From the NCBI RefSeq assembly GCF_029360585.1, contig NZ_JAQZSJ010000004.1, positions 1 to 64,000 of the forward strand: a stretch of DNA of 64,000 bases. The letters are read 5' to 3'. Source of the stretch: Cohnella caldifontis. Its GTDB lineage: Bacteria > Bacillota > Bacilli > Paenibacillales > Paenibacillaceae. The notes below the pieces were generated by a model. That model made no database searches. It saw only the letters and a program-made list of their open reading frames with translations, and was not told the origin of the DNA. Shown piece after piece: positions 33,004 to 42,115 of this stretch (positions are counted from its first letter, which is position 1; the number at the start of each line of letters is the position of its first letter). Made by a program: the position numbers and the translations under genes.

Positions 33004-33882
33004 ATGTACCATAAAACGCCGTCCTATCGGATCTTCAGCATTTTCAACCATTTGCTTCTGGCCTTCATCGCCATCCTGTGCACGCTTCCGTTAATCCACA
33101 CGCTCGCGCTCTCTCTAAGCGGCAAAGCCCCGGCTAACGCCAATCTCGTCGGGCTGATCCCCATTGACTTCACTTGGGACGCTTACGACAAGACGCTCGA
33201 CAACCCGGATTTCCTCCGATCGCTGTATGTCGCCGTCATACGTACCGTTGCGGGAACGCTGTTCGGGATGCTGGTCATCTTCCTCGCGGCCTACCCGTTG
33301 TCCAAGCACGGAAGCGCGTTCCGTTCGCGCCAGGCGTACGCGTGGTTCTTTATCGTGACCCTCCTTTTTAACGGAGGGCTGATCCCGACCTACATGGTCG
33401 TACAGAAGCTTCATCTGATGAATTCGATTTGGGCGTTAATCCTCCCGGTCACGGTCAACATATGGCTGCTCGTTCTGATGATGAGCTTTTTCCGCCATAT
33501 TCCGAAGGAGCTCGAGGAGTCCTCCTTGATCGACGGCGCCGGACACTTTCGAATCCTCTTTCGGATTTTCCTGCCGATTTCCATGCCCGCAGTGGCGACC
33601 CTCTCGCTGTTTACGATGGTGTTCCACTGGAACTCCTGGTTCGACGGCTTGATTTATATCACGCAAGCGAGAAACTATCCGCTGTCTACCTTTTTGCAGA
33701 CCATTCTGGTCCAAATCGATACCTCCCAGCTCTCCACGACCGGCCAGGACATGCAGAACATTTCGAATACGACCGTCAAAGCCGCTCAAATCTTCATCGG
33801 CGCGCTTCCCATTCTGGCGGTCTACCCCTTCCTGCAGAAATACTTCGTCAAAGGCATGGTGCTGGGGGCGATCAAAGAATAA
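33004..33882 (+). CDS. CUT1 ABC permease (LplC/YtcP-like)
   Basis: This 292-residue membrane protein has the inner-membrane loop LEESSLIDGAGHFRILFRIF and the standard end FVKGMVLGAIKE. It pairs with the permease at 32023-32988 and the lipoprotein at 30121-31800 to form a YtcQ/YteP/YtcP-like oligosaccharide importer. Confidence 0.92.
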   Translation: MYHKTPSYRIFSIFNHLLLAFIAILCTLPLIHTLALSLSGKAPANANLVGLIPIDFTWDAYDKTLDNPDFLRSLYVAVIRTVAGTLFGMLVIFLAAYPLSKHGSAFRSRQAYAWFFIVTLLFNGGLIPTYMVVQKLHLMNSIWALILPVTVNIWLLVLMMSFFRHIPKELEESSLIDGAGHFRILFRIFLPISMPAVATLSLFTMVFHWNSWFDGLIYITQARNYPLSTFLQTILVQIDTSQLSTTGQDMQNISNTTVKAAQIFIGALPILAVYPFLQKYFVKGMVLGAIKE

Positions 33883-34086
33883 GGTTTCTTGCGTGGCAAA
33901 ACAAACGGACGGTACAAAAAAGTCCTTCTCGCAGCATGCGGGAAGGACCTTCGCGAGATGAGGATGAAAAATAAAAAATCCCTTGCTGCACAAGGGGAGA
34001 AAGCCGACCTAAAGGTCGACTTTCATCGTTCTGCTTCTACCTGATGCCACCCGTTGGAATCGCCGATTGGGTACCGAGAAAAACAC
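33883..34086. terminator. Convergent intergenic region with two hairpins
   Basis: Stem 1 pairs GTCCTTC (33922-33928) with GGAAGGAC (33941-33948) and has a T run on the minus strand. Stem 2 pairs CCCTTG (33980-33985) with CAAGGGG (33991-33997), followed on the minus strand by ATTTTTTATTTTT. The second is a good terminator for the creatininase operon. The plus-strand permease operon may use stem 1, though without a T run. Confidence 0.7.
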
Positions 34087-34872
34087 TTACAGGTCCATTC
34101 CGTGCCCTAAATTTTCTACGCCTTTCATCATCCACTCATGGGCGCGCTCAACGATCCTCTCGACCGCAAGATCATAAATTTCATTCCCGAATTCGGATGA
34201 GGCCGCGGCGGGATTTCGGGTTCCCATGATTCCATATTGCAGTTCATCCGATGCCAAGCCCAAATCGACGGTCGATGGATGCGACGCCAGCAGGTGAGAC
34301 GTTTCCCATCCGCCGGCGTGGTCCCCCGCATCCTGGATTCGGTCCCGAAGCAACAAATAATCCGCCGCTGCCATTGCTCCGATTCGGCTCCACTTCTTGT
34401 CATAGGCCCACTGATTATAAGTAATGGCCGCGCATCTTGCATTTTCTATCAATGGATAATGGCCGACGACGAATATGACCAGCTTGAACCCGTAGGAGGC
34501 GACTTCCGAAATGATATGGATCAGATGATGATTGCAATGCTCGACCTGCTGCATGCCCGTATAAGGAAATTTATCCTCGTCGAAAGCGTCAGGCTGCAGA
34601 TCCATCCGCTCACAAATGCCTTGCCGATACTTCGGATCCGTCTCCAGGAGCGAATTGACCCGGCTCTCGCCGTAATAAACCGTCGGAAAAACGATTCCCC
34701 CGCCTCGTTTTGCGCAGCGCAGCGCCAATTCCTCCGCCTGAAGGCCATCCGCACCCATCGGGGCGTGAAATCCGTGCCATTCCAAGGTTCCGAGAGGAAC
34801 ATAGGCCGCCGGAAACGCCTTTCTGCGCGCCTTGATTTGATCCGGCCTCATGCAATGAAATCGCAGCTCCAT
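34087..34872 (-). CDS. Creatininase-family amidohydrolase
   Basis: This 261-residue protein has the creatininase signature VPLGTLEWHGFHAPMGADGL, with Glu, His and Asp ligands for a dinuclear metal site, and VGHYPLIENARCA downstream. Family members open cyclic amides (creatinine, lactams) or act on formamide-type intermediates. In sugar operons the substrate is usually unknown. It is the last gene after two CUT1 permeases, 23 bp away, with a GGAGG site. Confidence 0.85.
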   Translation of the reverse strand: MELRFHCMRPDQIKARRKAFPAAYVPLGTLEWHGFHAPMGADGLQAEELALRCAKRGGGIVFPTVYYGESRVNSLLETDPKYRQGICERMDLQPDAFDEDKFPYTGMQQVEHCNHHLIHIISEVASYGFKLVIFVVGHYPLIENARCAAITYNQWAYDKKWSRIGAMAAADYLLLRDRIQDAGDHAGGWETSHLLASHPSTVDLGLASDELQYGIMGTRNPAAASSEFGNEIYDLAVERIVERAHEWMMKGVENLGHGMDL

Positions 34873-34895
34873 CCCGTATCTGCCTCCAAACCTGG

Positions 34896-35744
34896 TTATC
34901 CTTTAATTCCGCCTTGCATGATGCCTTCCATAAACAGCCTTTGGCAAGCAAAGAACAGCATGATGACGGGAATGACCGAAACGACGCCTCCGGCAAATAA
35001 AAGGTTGTAGTTGTTGCCATAGGGAGACAGGTACGTCTGGATCCCAACCGTGAGCGTAAAATCCTCGCTGTTGGACATCACGATCAGCGGCCACAGAAAG
35101 TCGTTCCACGCCGTGGTAGCCTGCAAAATAATCATGGCCGAGAATGCCGGCTTCATTAACGGCGCCATGACCGTCAGAAAAATCCGGAATTCCCCGCAGC
35201 CGTCGATTCTTGCCGCTTCCATGAAATCCTTCGAAAGGGATTGCGCGTATTGAAGGAAGAAAAAGATCGTAAACGGCGCAACCGCAAACGGCAATACGAC
35301 GCCGAAGTAGCTATTGGTCAAGTGAAAGAGATTGATCTCGTTGTACAGCGGGATGATCAGCGTTTCTACCGGAATCATCATCGTACTCATGACCAACACC
35401 AGAATCGTTGTCTTGCCTTTGAACTCGTACATGGTAATCCCGTATCCGACCATGGAGCAGAACGAGATGGAGAGCACGGTGAACAGCACGGTCACCATGA
35501 TACTGTTCATGAACCAGGAGAAGTATTTCCCCCCATCGTCTTGAAGGAGAAGACGGTAACTGTCAAGGCTCAGCATCTCCGGCGTGATCTTCAGGGCGAT
35601 CCCGTTCTTGAACACCTGGCTCATATCGGTTACGAAGGAAATGACGAGCAGGTAGATGAACGGCCCCAACGAGGCTGCCGCCAGCAAAAGCAGCACGATC
35701 GATATCCCGATTCGATAGGCATATCCCTGGCGCACAAGGTTCAC
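34896..35744 (-). CDS. CUT1 ABC permease (MalG/LacG-like)
   Basis: This protein of about 282 residues has six membrane segments and the EAA loop MEAARIDGCGEFRIFLTVMA, ending MQGGIKG. The start is read as GTG at 35744 (VNLVRQGYAYRIGI): GAGGAGGG lies upstream and the codon overlaps the stop of the partner permease as GTGA. Earlier in-frame codons would overlap that gene widely. It is the second permease of the importer with the lipoprotein at 36704-38062. Confidence 0.92.
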   Translation of the reverse strand: MNLVRQGYAYRIGISIVLLLLAAASLGPFIYLLVISFVTDMSQVFKNGIALKITPEMLSLDSYRLLLQDDGGKYFSWFMNSIMVTVLFTVLSISFCSMVGYGITMYEFKGKTTILVLVMSTMMIPVETLIIPLYNEINLFHLTNSYFGVVLPFAVAPFTIFFFLQYAQSLSKDFMEAARIDGCGEFRIFLTVMAPLMKPAFSAMIILQATTAWNDFLWPLIVMSNSEDFTLTVGIQTYLSPYGNNYNLLFAGGVVSVIPVIMLFFACQRLFMEGIMQGGIKG

Positions 35745-36622
35745 CGCTCTTCCCTCCTCGAGCCGATGCCCATCGATTGGATGTAAAAAAAGTTCAGCAC
35801 CATCAGCAACAGAAAGAACAGGACCGACATGGCCGATGCATAACCCATATCGAATTGCCCGAAGGCGGTACGGTAAATGTACAGGACGATCGTCAAGCCG
35901 ATATCGCCCGGGGTATTGCCGTTCCATAAGACGTAGCTCTCGCCGAACATCCGCAGTCCGCCGTAAGTTAAAATCGTCGTTACGAACAGAATGATGGGCC
36001 TGATCCCCGGCAGGGTCACATGCCGAAACCGTTGCAGCGTATTGGCTCCGTCAACATGGGCTGCGTCATATAATTCCCGGGATATCGTTTGAAGCGCCGA
36101 CAGAAAGTAGAGGATGTTCAAGCCCAGCCAGCGCCATGTCGACGTCAGTACCAGCGCGACGATTCCCGTCATCTTCGTATCGAACAGCCACTCTCTGGGC
36201 TCCTTGCCGAATAGCCGCATCGCTGCGTTCAGCGGCGTGTCCGCGTTGCCGGCCAGGAACAACCGAAAAAAAATGCCCGCGACTACAACCGAAGTTAGCG
36301 CAGGGATGTAGAAGGCCGAACGGAAAAGATTCCGGAACGGCGTAAGTTTGTTGTTCAGTGCGAGCGCGAGCAGCAACGGCAGAACGAGGTTCACTGCAAC
36401 GATGCCCGCGGTAAATCCCAGCGTCGTCCAGATCGCGTTTCCGATATGGGGATCCGTTGCGATGCGATGATAATTATCGAAGCCCACGAACCGGTAGGAG
36501 CGAATGCCCTCCAGCTTATAGAAGCTGCGATAGATCATGTCGATCATCGGATAGACCATGAATATCGCGAACGTCAGTATGAAAGGCGCGCAAAATAGAT
36601 AAGGCGCCGTCCGTTTCGTCAT
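35741..36622 (-). CDS. CUT1 ABC permease (MalF/LacF-like)
   Basis: This 293-residue membrane protein has the loop LYDAAHVDGANTLQRFRHVT and six predicted segments. The ATG at 36622 has GAGGGAG 7 nt upstream, better than the GTG at 36625. It is coupled by GTGA overlap to the next permease and separated from the binding-protein gene by a hairpin at 36661-36691. Confidence 0.92.
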   Translation of the reverse strand: MTKRTAPYLFCAPFILTFAIFMVYPMIDMIYRSFYKLEGIRSYRFVGFDNYHRIATDPHIGNAIWTTLGFTAGIVAVNLVLPLLLALALNNKLTPFRNLFRSAFYIPALTSVVVAGIFFRLFLAGNADTPLNAAMRLFGKEPREWLFDTKMTGIVALVLTSTWRWLGLNILYFLSALQTISRELYDAAHVDGANTLQRFRHVTLPGIRPIILFVTTILTYGGLRMFGESYVLWNGNTPGDIGLTIVLYIYRTAFGQFDMGYASAMSVLFFLLLMVLNFFYIQSMGIGSRREER

Positions 36623-36660
36623 CACGTGTCTCCCTCACACCTTTCTCCCGCCAATCAAAC

Positions 36661-36691
36661 AAGCTGCCACAACACGGGATTGCGGCAGCTT
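36661..36691. terminator. Hairpin between binding-protein and permease genes
   Basis: AAGCTGCC (36661-36668) pairs with GGCAGCTT (36684-36691). It is followed on the minus strand by TGTTTGATT, a weak T-rich tract. It is a likely partial terminator setting the ratio of binding protein to permease. Confidence 0.7.
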
Positions 36692-36703
36692 GATCCCAAA
36701 CGT

Positions 36704-38062
36704 TTACTTGGCTTTCTCGATTTGGTCCGCTGCGCTCTTCAGCGCTTCTTCCGGCGTTTCGCTCTTCTCGCTCAACACCTTGAACAGGATGTCTCCCGCG
36801 ACCAGGGAATTGGCTAACGAGAACTTGGGCGACGCGGTAATATTGGACGTATGGAATTTATCCTTCATCCCGATGACAATGTCGAAGATATCTTTGCCGA
36901 AGTATTGGGTAAACTTGTTGTCCTGCTTCATGACGTCGGTGCCCCAAATGTCCCATCTGAGCGGATCGAAGCCAAGAACGTTCCAAATTTTGCCTGCGCC
37001 TTCCGCGCTGATCTTCGCTTCCGCCAAGAAGCGGACAGCCAGATCCTGATGCTTGGACAGCGTCGTCACGCTTGTCGCGGTTCCGCCAAACACCGGGTAG
37101 ACGCTGTTAGCATCCCAGACCGGCGGAGGCGCCATCCGGATCTTACCGGACAATTCCGGCATGTAGTCGGTAAATCTGCCCATATACCACATGCACTCCA
37201 GCATGGAAGCGGCTCCGTTCTTGGACATGAATCCATAGTATTCTTCCGTATGGAATCCGCCGCCCGGCGTGGTAACCGCTGTCCCGTCCTTCAGCATCTC
37301 CAGCATGAACGCGAGCGTTTTGGCGTTCTCCTCGCTGTCGATGATCGTGTTGCCCTTCTCGTCGAAGTAGTCTCCGCCTCTCTCGCCGGCCATGATGTAA
37401 TAACTCCAGGAATCTTTCACCTCGAAGGTAATGATCGGCTTGCCGGTGGCCTGCAGCACTTTCTTGCCTGCCTCGTGCAGATCATCCCAAGTGACGATGT
37501 CCTCCACTTTGACGCCGGCCTGATCCAGGATCTCCGTATTGTAGAACATCATGGGGGAGCCGACATGATACTCGATCCCGTAATAATTGCCGTCATACTT
37601 GTAAATATCGAGAACGGGTTCGAGGAAGCTGCCTTTTTCCGGTTCGATCACCTCGTTGAGCGGAACGAACACTTTCTCTTTGCCCTGCATGAAATCGCTG
37701 AACCTGGCTACGTTTACATCGACGATATCGGGTGCCCCGTCACCCGATTGCAGCGTGATCAGCAATTTGCTGTGCATCTCTTCGATGGGATATGTTTCCG
37801 TCTTGATTTCGATTTGCTCGTCGGGATGCTTCTCGTTCCAGGTTTTCGCCGCATCCTGGAAGAACTCGGAATGCTGCTCCACATACGTCCAGAACGTTAA
37901 CGGCGTTTTCCCGCCATTGGCCGACTGCTGCTTCGCTTCCGAAGTTTGCTTCCCGCCTGACGAGTTCCCGCTTCCCGTGTCGTCGGAGCCGCTCGAGCTG
38001 CACCCGGCAAGCATTGCCGTGGTCAATACGCTAAGCGCGAGAATTGCCCTCAGTCTCTTCAT
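36704..38062 (-). CDS. CUT1 solute-binding lipoprotein
   Basis: This 452-residue protein has a lipobox (TTAMLAGCSSSG), a Ser/Gly linker and an SBP_bac_1 type fold (LTFWTYVEQHSEFFQDAAKT; PVFGGTATSVTTLSKHQDLA). It captures a sugar for the permeases at 34896-36622. The start has GGGAGGG. A promoter candidate lies at 38101-38128, so it can be transcribed separately from the regulator genes upstream. Confidence 0.92.
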   Translation of the reverse strand: MKRLRAILALSVLTTAMLAGCSSSGSDDTGSGNSSGGKQTSEAKQQSANGGKTPLTFWTYVEQHSEFFQDAAKTWNEKHPDEQIEIKTETYPIEEMHSKLLITLQSGDGAPDIVDVNVARFSDFMQGKEKVFVPLNEVIEPEKGSFLEPVLDIYKYDGNYYGIEYHVGSPMMFYNTEILDQAGVKVEDIVTWDDLHEAGKKVLQATGKPIITFEVKDSWSYYIMAGERGGDYFDEKGNTIIDSEENAKTLAFMLEMLKDGTAVTTPGGGFHTEEYYGFMSKNGAASMLECMWYMGRFTDYMPELSGKIRMAPPPVWDANSVYPVFGGTATSVTTLSKHQDLAVRFLAEAKISAEGAGKIWNVLGFDPLRWDIWGTDVMKQDNKFTQYFGKDIFDIVIGMKDKFHTSNITASPKFSLANSLVAGDILFKVLSEKSETPEEALKSAADQIEKAK

Positions 38063-38100
38063 AGTGCCCTCCCGTTATCTTTGAATTCGCTTACATTTTC

Positions 38101-38128
38101 ATTTTAGATCGTGGAGGATTTATGTACA
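38101..38128 (-). promoter_or_regulatory. Promoter candidate for the binding-protein operon
   Basis: On the minus strand TGTACA (38123-38128), a 16-bp spacer and TAAAAT (38101-38106) precede the lipoprotein gene by about 40 bp. Confidence 0.5.
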
Positions 38129-38168
38129 TTAAAGGAAATAACCTGTTGTCTAACGATTTTGTCCTCTT

Positions 38169-39734
38169 TTATTTTTCCGCTTCGTCAAGGCTCCGGATGT
38201 AATCCGAAGGCGAAATCCCGTACGTCTCCTTGAACAGGATATAAAAGTAATTATAATTTTGGATGCCGGTCTCGTAGGCGATTTCCTGCAGCGACAGCTT
38301 TCGTTGCAGGATCAACTCCCGGGCATGTCTCATTTTCACCCGGTTGATATAGGCAACCACATTGATCCCCGTGCTTTTCTTGAATGCCCTGCTCAGATAG
38401 GAGGGGCTGACGAGCAGCGCATCCGCGATTTCGCGCAAGGTTACTTTCTCCTTGTAATTTTCTTCAATATACTTCATGGCTTTCTCGGAGAGCGAATGCT
38501 TGGAGAACGATTTCTTCAGCTCTTGCTGGATGGCTGCGCAGACCTGGGCTAGATAGGCCTTGATGTCCTCATAGGTACGGAAGGATAACCAAGCTTCATA
38601 AGGCTGCTCGTTGCCGAACACCAGGCTCTCGTCCAGCTGCATCGTTTTGATTTTCCTTTTCAGGAACATGATCAATTCCATGAACAGGACCTGCACCCAT
38701 TCCCGTGATAGGTGCCGTGCGGCCAAGTCCTCGAACAATTCGTCGAAATAGGCTTGAATGCTCGGTTCTTTCAAGTACAGCATTTCGTTCAACTGGACGA
38801 ACTTATCCTCATGCAGGATGACGTCCGGCTGTTCCAGCCCTTCCTGATGAACGATAAAATTCGCGTTCCCTTGAAAGTAATGCTCGAGCAGGATCGTTTT
38901 GTTGATCTGCCTTTGCGTTTTGATCGTCTCAATCCCGCGGAAAGGCCCGGACACGGCAAACGACAAGTCCAGGCCGCAGAGTCTGGACAAGGTGGCCTGG
39001 ATCTGCCGCATGACTTCTTCGATATCCGATCTCGATCTTTCCTTGGCGCTGAAGACGAGCAGGAAGAGTCCCGGCTCGAGCGGCATCATGAAGTAGTCCC
39101 GATAATACTTGATGGTTTCGTCAATCATGAACCGCATCGTAAGTTCGTCCGTACGGCTGCCGGTGCCTTCTCCGAAATGCGCATCGATCCCGCCGACGGC
39201 AAGCAGCAGCTCGTCCAGTAACCAAGAGAGCTTCAGTCTTGCCAGCAACGCAGCCGGATTTTCGATTTCCGAATATTCGTTTACGATTCGATACAGCAAA
39301 TCTTCTTTGCTCTCTTCCGCTGGCGCCGGCAACTTGGGGACACTCTCTTCCCGGATTTCCCGAATCAGGGTTTTGATCAATTCGTTGATGCTTTCCTTGG
39401 AAATCCGGTGCTTCAGCAAATAATCCTTGGCGCCGTTCTTCAGGCTTCCCCTTACATAGTCGAAATCTTCATAGGCGCTCAAGGCGACGACTTTGATCGT
39501 CCCGTCCGTCTCATGGATATGGTTGATCAACTCGACGCCGGATACATTCGGCATGCTGATATCGGTGAAGACGATATCCGGTCTGCATTCCTTGAGCATC
39601 TCCATGGCCGCCCTGCCGCTGTTGGCTTCGGCCAACAACGCGCATCCCAAAACGTCCCATTCGATCATGGATTTCAGTTCCACCAATACAAGGGGATCAT
39701 CGTCCACCAGCATGATGTTATACATTCTTCTCAT
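38169..39734 (-). CDS. YesN-type response regulator with AraC HTH
   Basis: The receiver domain has Asp58 in DIVFTDISMPNVSG; the C-terminal AraC HTH includes SYLSRAFKKSTGINVVAYIN and TGIQNYNYFYILFKETYG. The start may be 39734 or the ATG at 39725 (MYNIMLVDDD); ribosome binding sites are weak for both because the gene overlaps the kinase by 17 bp. It is the partner of the kinase at 39718-41538. Confidence 0.92.
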   Translation of the reverse strand: MRRMYNIMLVDDDPLVLVELKSMIEWDVLGCALLAEANSGRAAMEMLKECRPDIVFTDISMPNVSGVELINHIHETDGTIKVVALSAYEDFDYVRGSLKNGAKDYLLKHRISKESINELIKTLIREIREESVPKLPAPAEESKEDLLYRIVNEYSEIENPAALLARLKLSWLLDELLLAVGGIDAHFGEGTGSRTDELTMRFMIDETIKYYRDYFMMPLEPGLFLLVFSAKERSRSDIEEVMRQIQATLSRLCGLDLSFAVSGPFRGIETIKTQRQINKTILLEHYFQGNANFIVHQEGLEQPDVILHEDKFVQLNEMLYLKEPSIQAYFDELFEDLAARHLSREWVQVLFMELIMFLKRKIKTMQLDESLVFGNEQPYEAWLSFRTYEDIKAYLAQVCAAIQQELKKSFSKHSLSEKAMKYIEENYKEKVTLREIADALLVSPSYLSRAFKKSTGINVVAYINRVKMRHARELILQRKLSLQEIAYETGIQNYNYFYILFKETYGISPSDYIRSLDEAEK

Positions 39735-41538
39735 CCCGTCTTTTGATAGGTAATTGAATCGTGACCGTGGTGAATTCGTTCTCCTTGCTGCTCATCTCGA
39801 GCCCGTATGGCTTCCCGAACAACAATTTGATTCTGCTGTTCACATTCCCGATCCCGATCCCCGTGAACCTCTCCTTGCCCTCGTTCCTTCGCTCTTGAAG
39901 AATGGCAGGGAATTCCGCCGGGTGAATCCCCACGCCGTTATCCGTGATTTCAAAGATCATTTTTCGCTTCGTCTGATACCCGTGAATGGTGATCAAACCT
40001 CTTCGATTGGACGGTTCAATCCCGTGAATGATGGCATTCTCCACGATCGGCTGCAAGACGAATCGCGGGATGAGATTGTTTGCGATCTCCGGGTCGATAT
40101 CGAATGCAACGTCGAATTTGTTCATCAGCCGGTAATCCTGGATGGTAACGTAGTTTTTCAGGAGCTCGATTTCATCGGAGACCGTCTGCAGATGGCTGTC
40201 GTTCTTCATACTCCCGCGCAGCAGTTCGATAATCGCGTTTACCAGCGTAACGATCGCGTTCTCGTTCTTCATTCTAGCGATAAAGGAAATCATGTTCAGC
40301 GTATTCGCAAGGAAGTGCGGGTTAATCTGTGCCTGAAGCGCCTGAATCTCCAGCTTCCGCTTCTGCCGCTCCGCTCGTCTGACATCCTCGAGAAGCCTGC
40401 TGATTTGTCTGGCCATCCGATTGAATTGCTTCGCCAGAATGGTGACTTCATCATTGCCGTCTACATGCAGGCGGATGTCCATATTGCCGGTTTCGAACGC
40501 CTTGATGCCAACGATGGTCCGATTGATGGGCGAGATGATGCTATAAGATACGATGGCGGTGATCAGGATACCGAATAGGATGCCGATCAGGCCGATATAG
40601 ATAAAGTTCCGCATGACGAGGCCGGAGTCCGAATGCAGATAGGCAAAGGGGATCACGCTGACCAGGATCCAATTGTCGTTGATTTTACGGTTGTATACGA
40701 TTTTGTCTTCTTTCCCGGTATCGAGCAGGTAGCGTCCTTCCCCCAATCGATCCAGGATCTGCTTGTTCGTGAATATCCCGCCAACCTTGGCGGAATCGTC
40801 CCCGGAAGAGATCACGATATGATTCTGGTCCAGCACGTACATATCGGCGGACATATTATTGGACAATTCTTTATAAATATTTCGTATTTTTGCTTCTTCA
40901 ATGGTCATTAGCATATACCCGATGATATTCCCGTCTTTCTTCTTCTTGATCGCCTTACCCAGCACGATGTTTTTCCTCTTCACCTTAACGCCGGAAGCGA
41001 TCCTCTCCTCATAGTCTTCATTCATGGCTCTCAAGATGAATCTTCCGTTGCCTGCCCTGCTTTCTTCGATAAACTTGGCCTGTTGATCCGCCGTCAGATT
41101 CAAGCGGAAAGCATCGCTCCCATAGACGTTGATCGCATTGCCGTTCAGCGTATACAGCGTGATTTCCGATACGATGTTATCGAACACGTACTTACTGCTC
41201 ATGCGTTCGGTAAGGATGACTTTCGTATTGTTAATCATCCGTTCCGTGTAGGTGTCATAATTAACCAGAATATCTTGGATTTCATCCATGTAACTGATTT
41301 CGATGCTGTCATTTCTGACTTTCTCGATTTTCTCTTCGATATTCGAGCCGATTTGAACGAGCAACGATTCGAGCGAATGGCTGATCCCTTCCTGGATGAC
41401 CTTGCTGCTCTTGTTATAGAGCAGGGTGCCGTAAATGATGATAGGGAGCATGGTCGCCAGGATGAACATGATCAGCAACCGACTGAAAATATTGATATTC
41501 CGCAATATCGATGCTTTTTCTTTCCATCTCCTGAACAT
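39718..41538 (-). CDS. YesM-type sensor histidine kinase
   Basis: This protein of about 606 residues has TM1 (about 18-40), a large extracytoplasmic sensor domain, TM2 (about 311-335), HAMP and His_kinase. The His408 region reads QINPHFLANTLNMI, with Ala where relatives have Tyr. The ATPase N box is VENAIIHG and the G box is ITDNGVGI. The start at 41538 has GGGGGGCG and gives the membrane anchor after a short basic stretch. It leads the operon with the CUT1 importer and creatininase-like gene. Confidence 0.92.
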   Translation of the reverse strand: MFRRWKEKASILRNINIFSRLLIMFILATMLPIIIYGTLLYNKSSKVIQEGISHSLESLLVQIGSNIEEKIEKVRNDSIEISYMDEIQDILVNYDTYTERMINNTKVILTERMSSKYVFDNIVSEITLYTLNGNAINVYGSDAFRLNLTADQQAKFIEESRAGNGRFILRAMNEDYEERIASGVKVKRKNIVLGKAIKKKKDGNIIGYMLMTIEEAKIRNIYKELSNNMSADMYVLDQNHIVISSGDDSAKVGGIFTNKQILDRLGEGRYLLDTGKEDKIVYNRKINDNWILVSVIPFAYLHSDSGLVMRNFIYIGLIGILFGILITAIVSYSIISPINRTIVGIKAFETGNMDIRLHVDGNDEVTILAKQFNRMARQISRLLEDVRRAERQKRKLEIQALQAQINPHFLANTLNMISFIARMKNENAIVTLVNAIIELLRGSMKNDSHLQTVSDEIELLKNYVTIQDYRLMNKFDVAFDIDPEIANNLIPRFVLQPIVENAIIHGIEPSNRRGLITIHGYQTKRKMIFEITDNGVGIHPAEFPAILQERRNEGKERFTGIGIGNVNSRIKLLFGKPYGLEMSSKENEFTTVTIQLPIKRRDEKNV

Positions 41539-41572
41539 TTCGCGCCCCCCGGCAACGCCCGCTATTTCATTC

Positions 41573-41601
41573 ATTATAGCGCTTACATGGGGTCGGTCTA
41601 C
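41573..41601 (-). promoter_or_regulatory. Promoter candidate of the kinase operon
   Basis: A perfect TATAAT (41573-41578, minus strand) lies about 35 bp before the kinase start. The -35 region is weak (GTAGAC/TAGACC with a 17- or 16-bp spacer), suggesting activation by a regulator. Confidence 0.5.
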
Positions 41602-41696
41602 AGGGAAATGTCATCTATAGGCTTGCTTTCTCCTAGTATCTATTTAGCCCCCTAATCAAGTTGGAGAGTATCTAGGCTGGGGGAAATGAGATAAAT

Positions 41697-41904
41697 TCGG
41701 GCAGTATTGGACTTCGCTTTGACATGCAAGCTCGTCCGTCTCACCATGCCTTATATGTGATTTCCGTTCGTCAGGCAGAGGGTTTGCCTCCGGCTTCCTT
41801 CAGATTCCTCCTCGCGGCGGACACCCTTGCCTTTGGCTAACAGTTCCTACTGCCAAGCCTGTAGCGGACTTTCACCGCCAAGTTATCGCCCATGCCGGGC
41901 ACAC
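41697..41904 (-). mobile_element. Truncated group II intron, 5' domain I fragment
   Basis: The minus strand starts at 41904 with the group II 5' boundary GTGTG. It follows the bacterial domain I pattern in order: CCCGGCATGGGCGATAACT, GGTGAAAGTCCGCTACAGG, AGGAACTGTTAGCCAAAGGC, AAGGGTGTCC, GAATCTGAAGGAAGCCGGAG and GAAGTCCAATACTGCCCGAA. After about 210 bp the similarity ends. There is no reverse transcriptase gene and no domain V/VI, so it is an immobile fragment. Its 5' end abuts a terminator hairpin. Confidence 0.75.
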
Positions 41905-41908
41905 ATGG

Positions 41909-41945
41909 TTAACAAGCCTCGGGAACCCCCCGAGGCTTGTTAGTT
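41909..41945 (-). terminator. Terminator hairpin at the intron boundary
   Basis: TTAACAAGCCTCGGG (41909-41923) pairs with CCGAGGCTTGTTA (41930-41942). On the minus strand it is the third hairpin after the GH5 gene and lies 4 bp upstream of the intron 5' end. Confidence 0.75.
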
Positions 41946-41964
41946 AATATGAGAATAAGCAAAA

Positions 41965-42085
41965 GGGGCGTCGCAAGCGCCCCCCGCGCAAAAGCTAAGT
42001 CCTCGATGGAAGATCGGCTGGCTTGCATTATCTTGTTATCTTTCCAGCAATAAAAACGGAGCTCGCAAACCCGCGCGGCTCCGTT
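41965..42085 (-). terminator. Two stacked terminators after the GH5 gene
   Basis: Stem A pairs ACGGAGC (42057-42063) with GCTCCGT (42079-42085) and is followed on the minus strand by TTTTATT. Stem B pairs GGGGCG (41965-41970) with CGCCCC (41978-41983) and is followed by TTTTGCTT. Both terminate transcription from the sugar operon that ends with the GH5 gene at 42116. Confidence 0.8.
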
Positions 42086-42115
42086 GTAGTTGTTACATGA
42101 TTAACTTCAGGCTGT

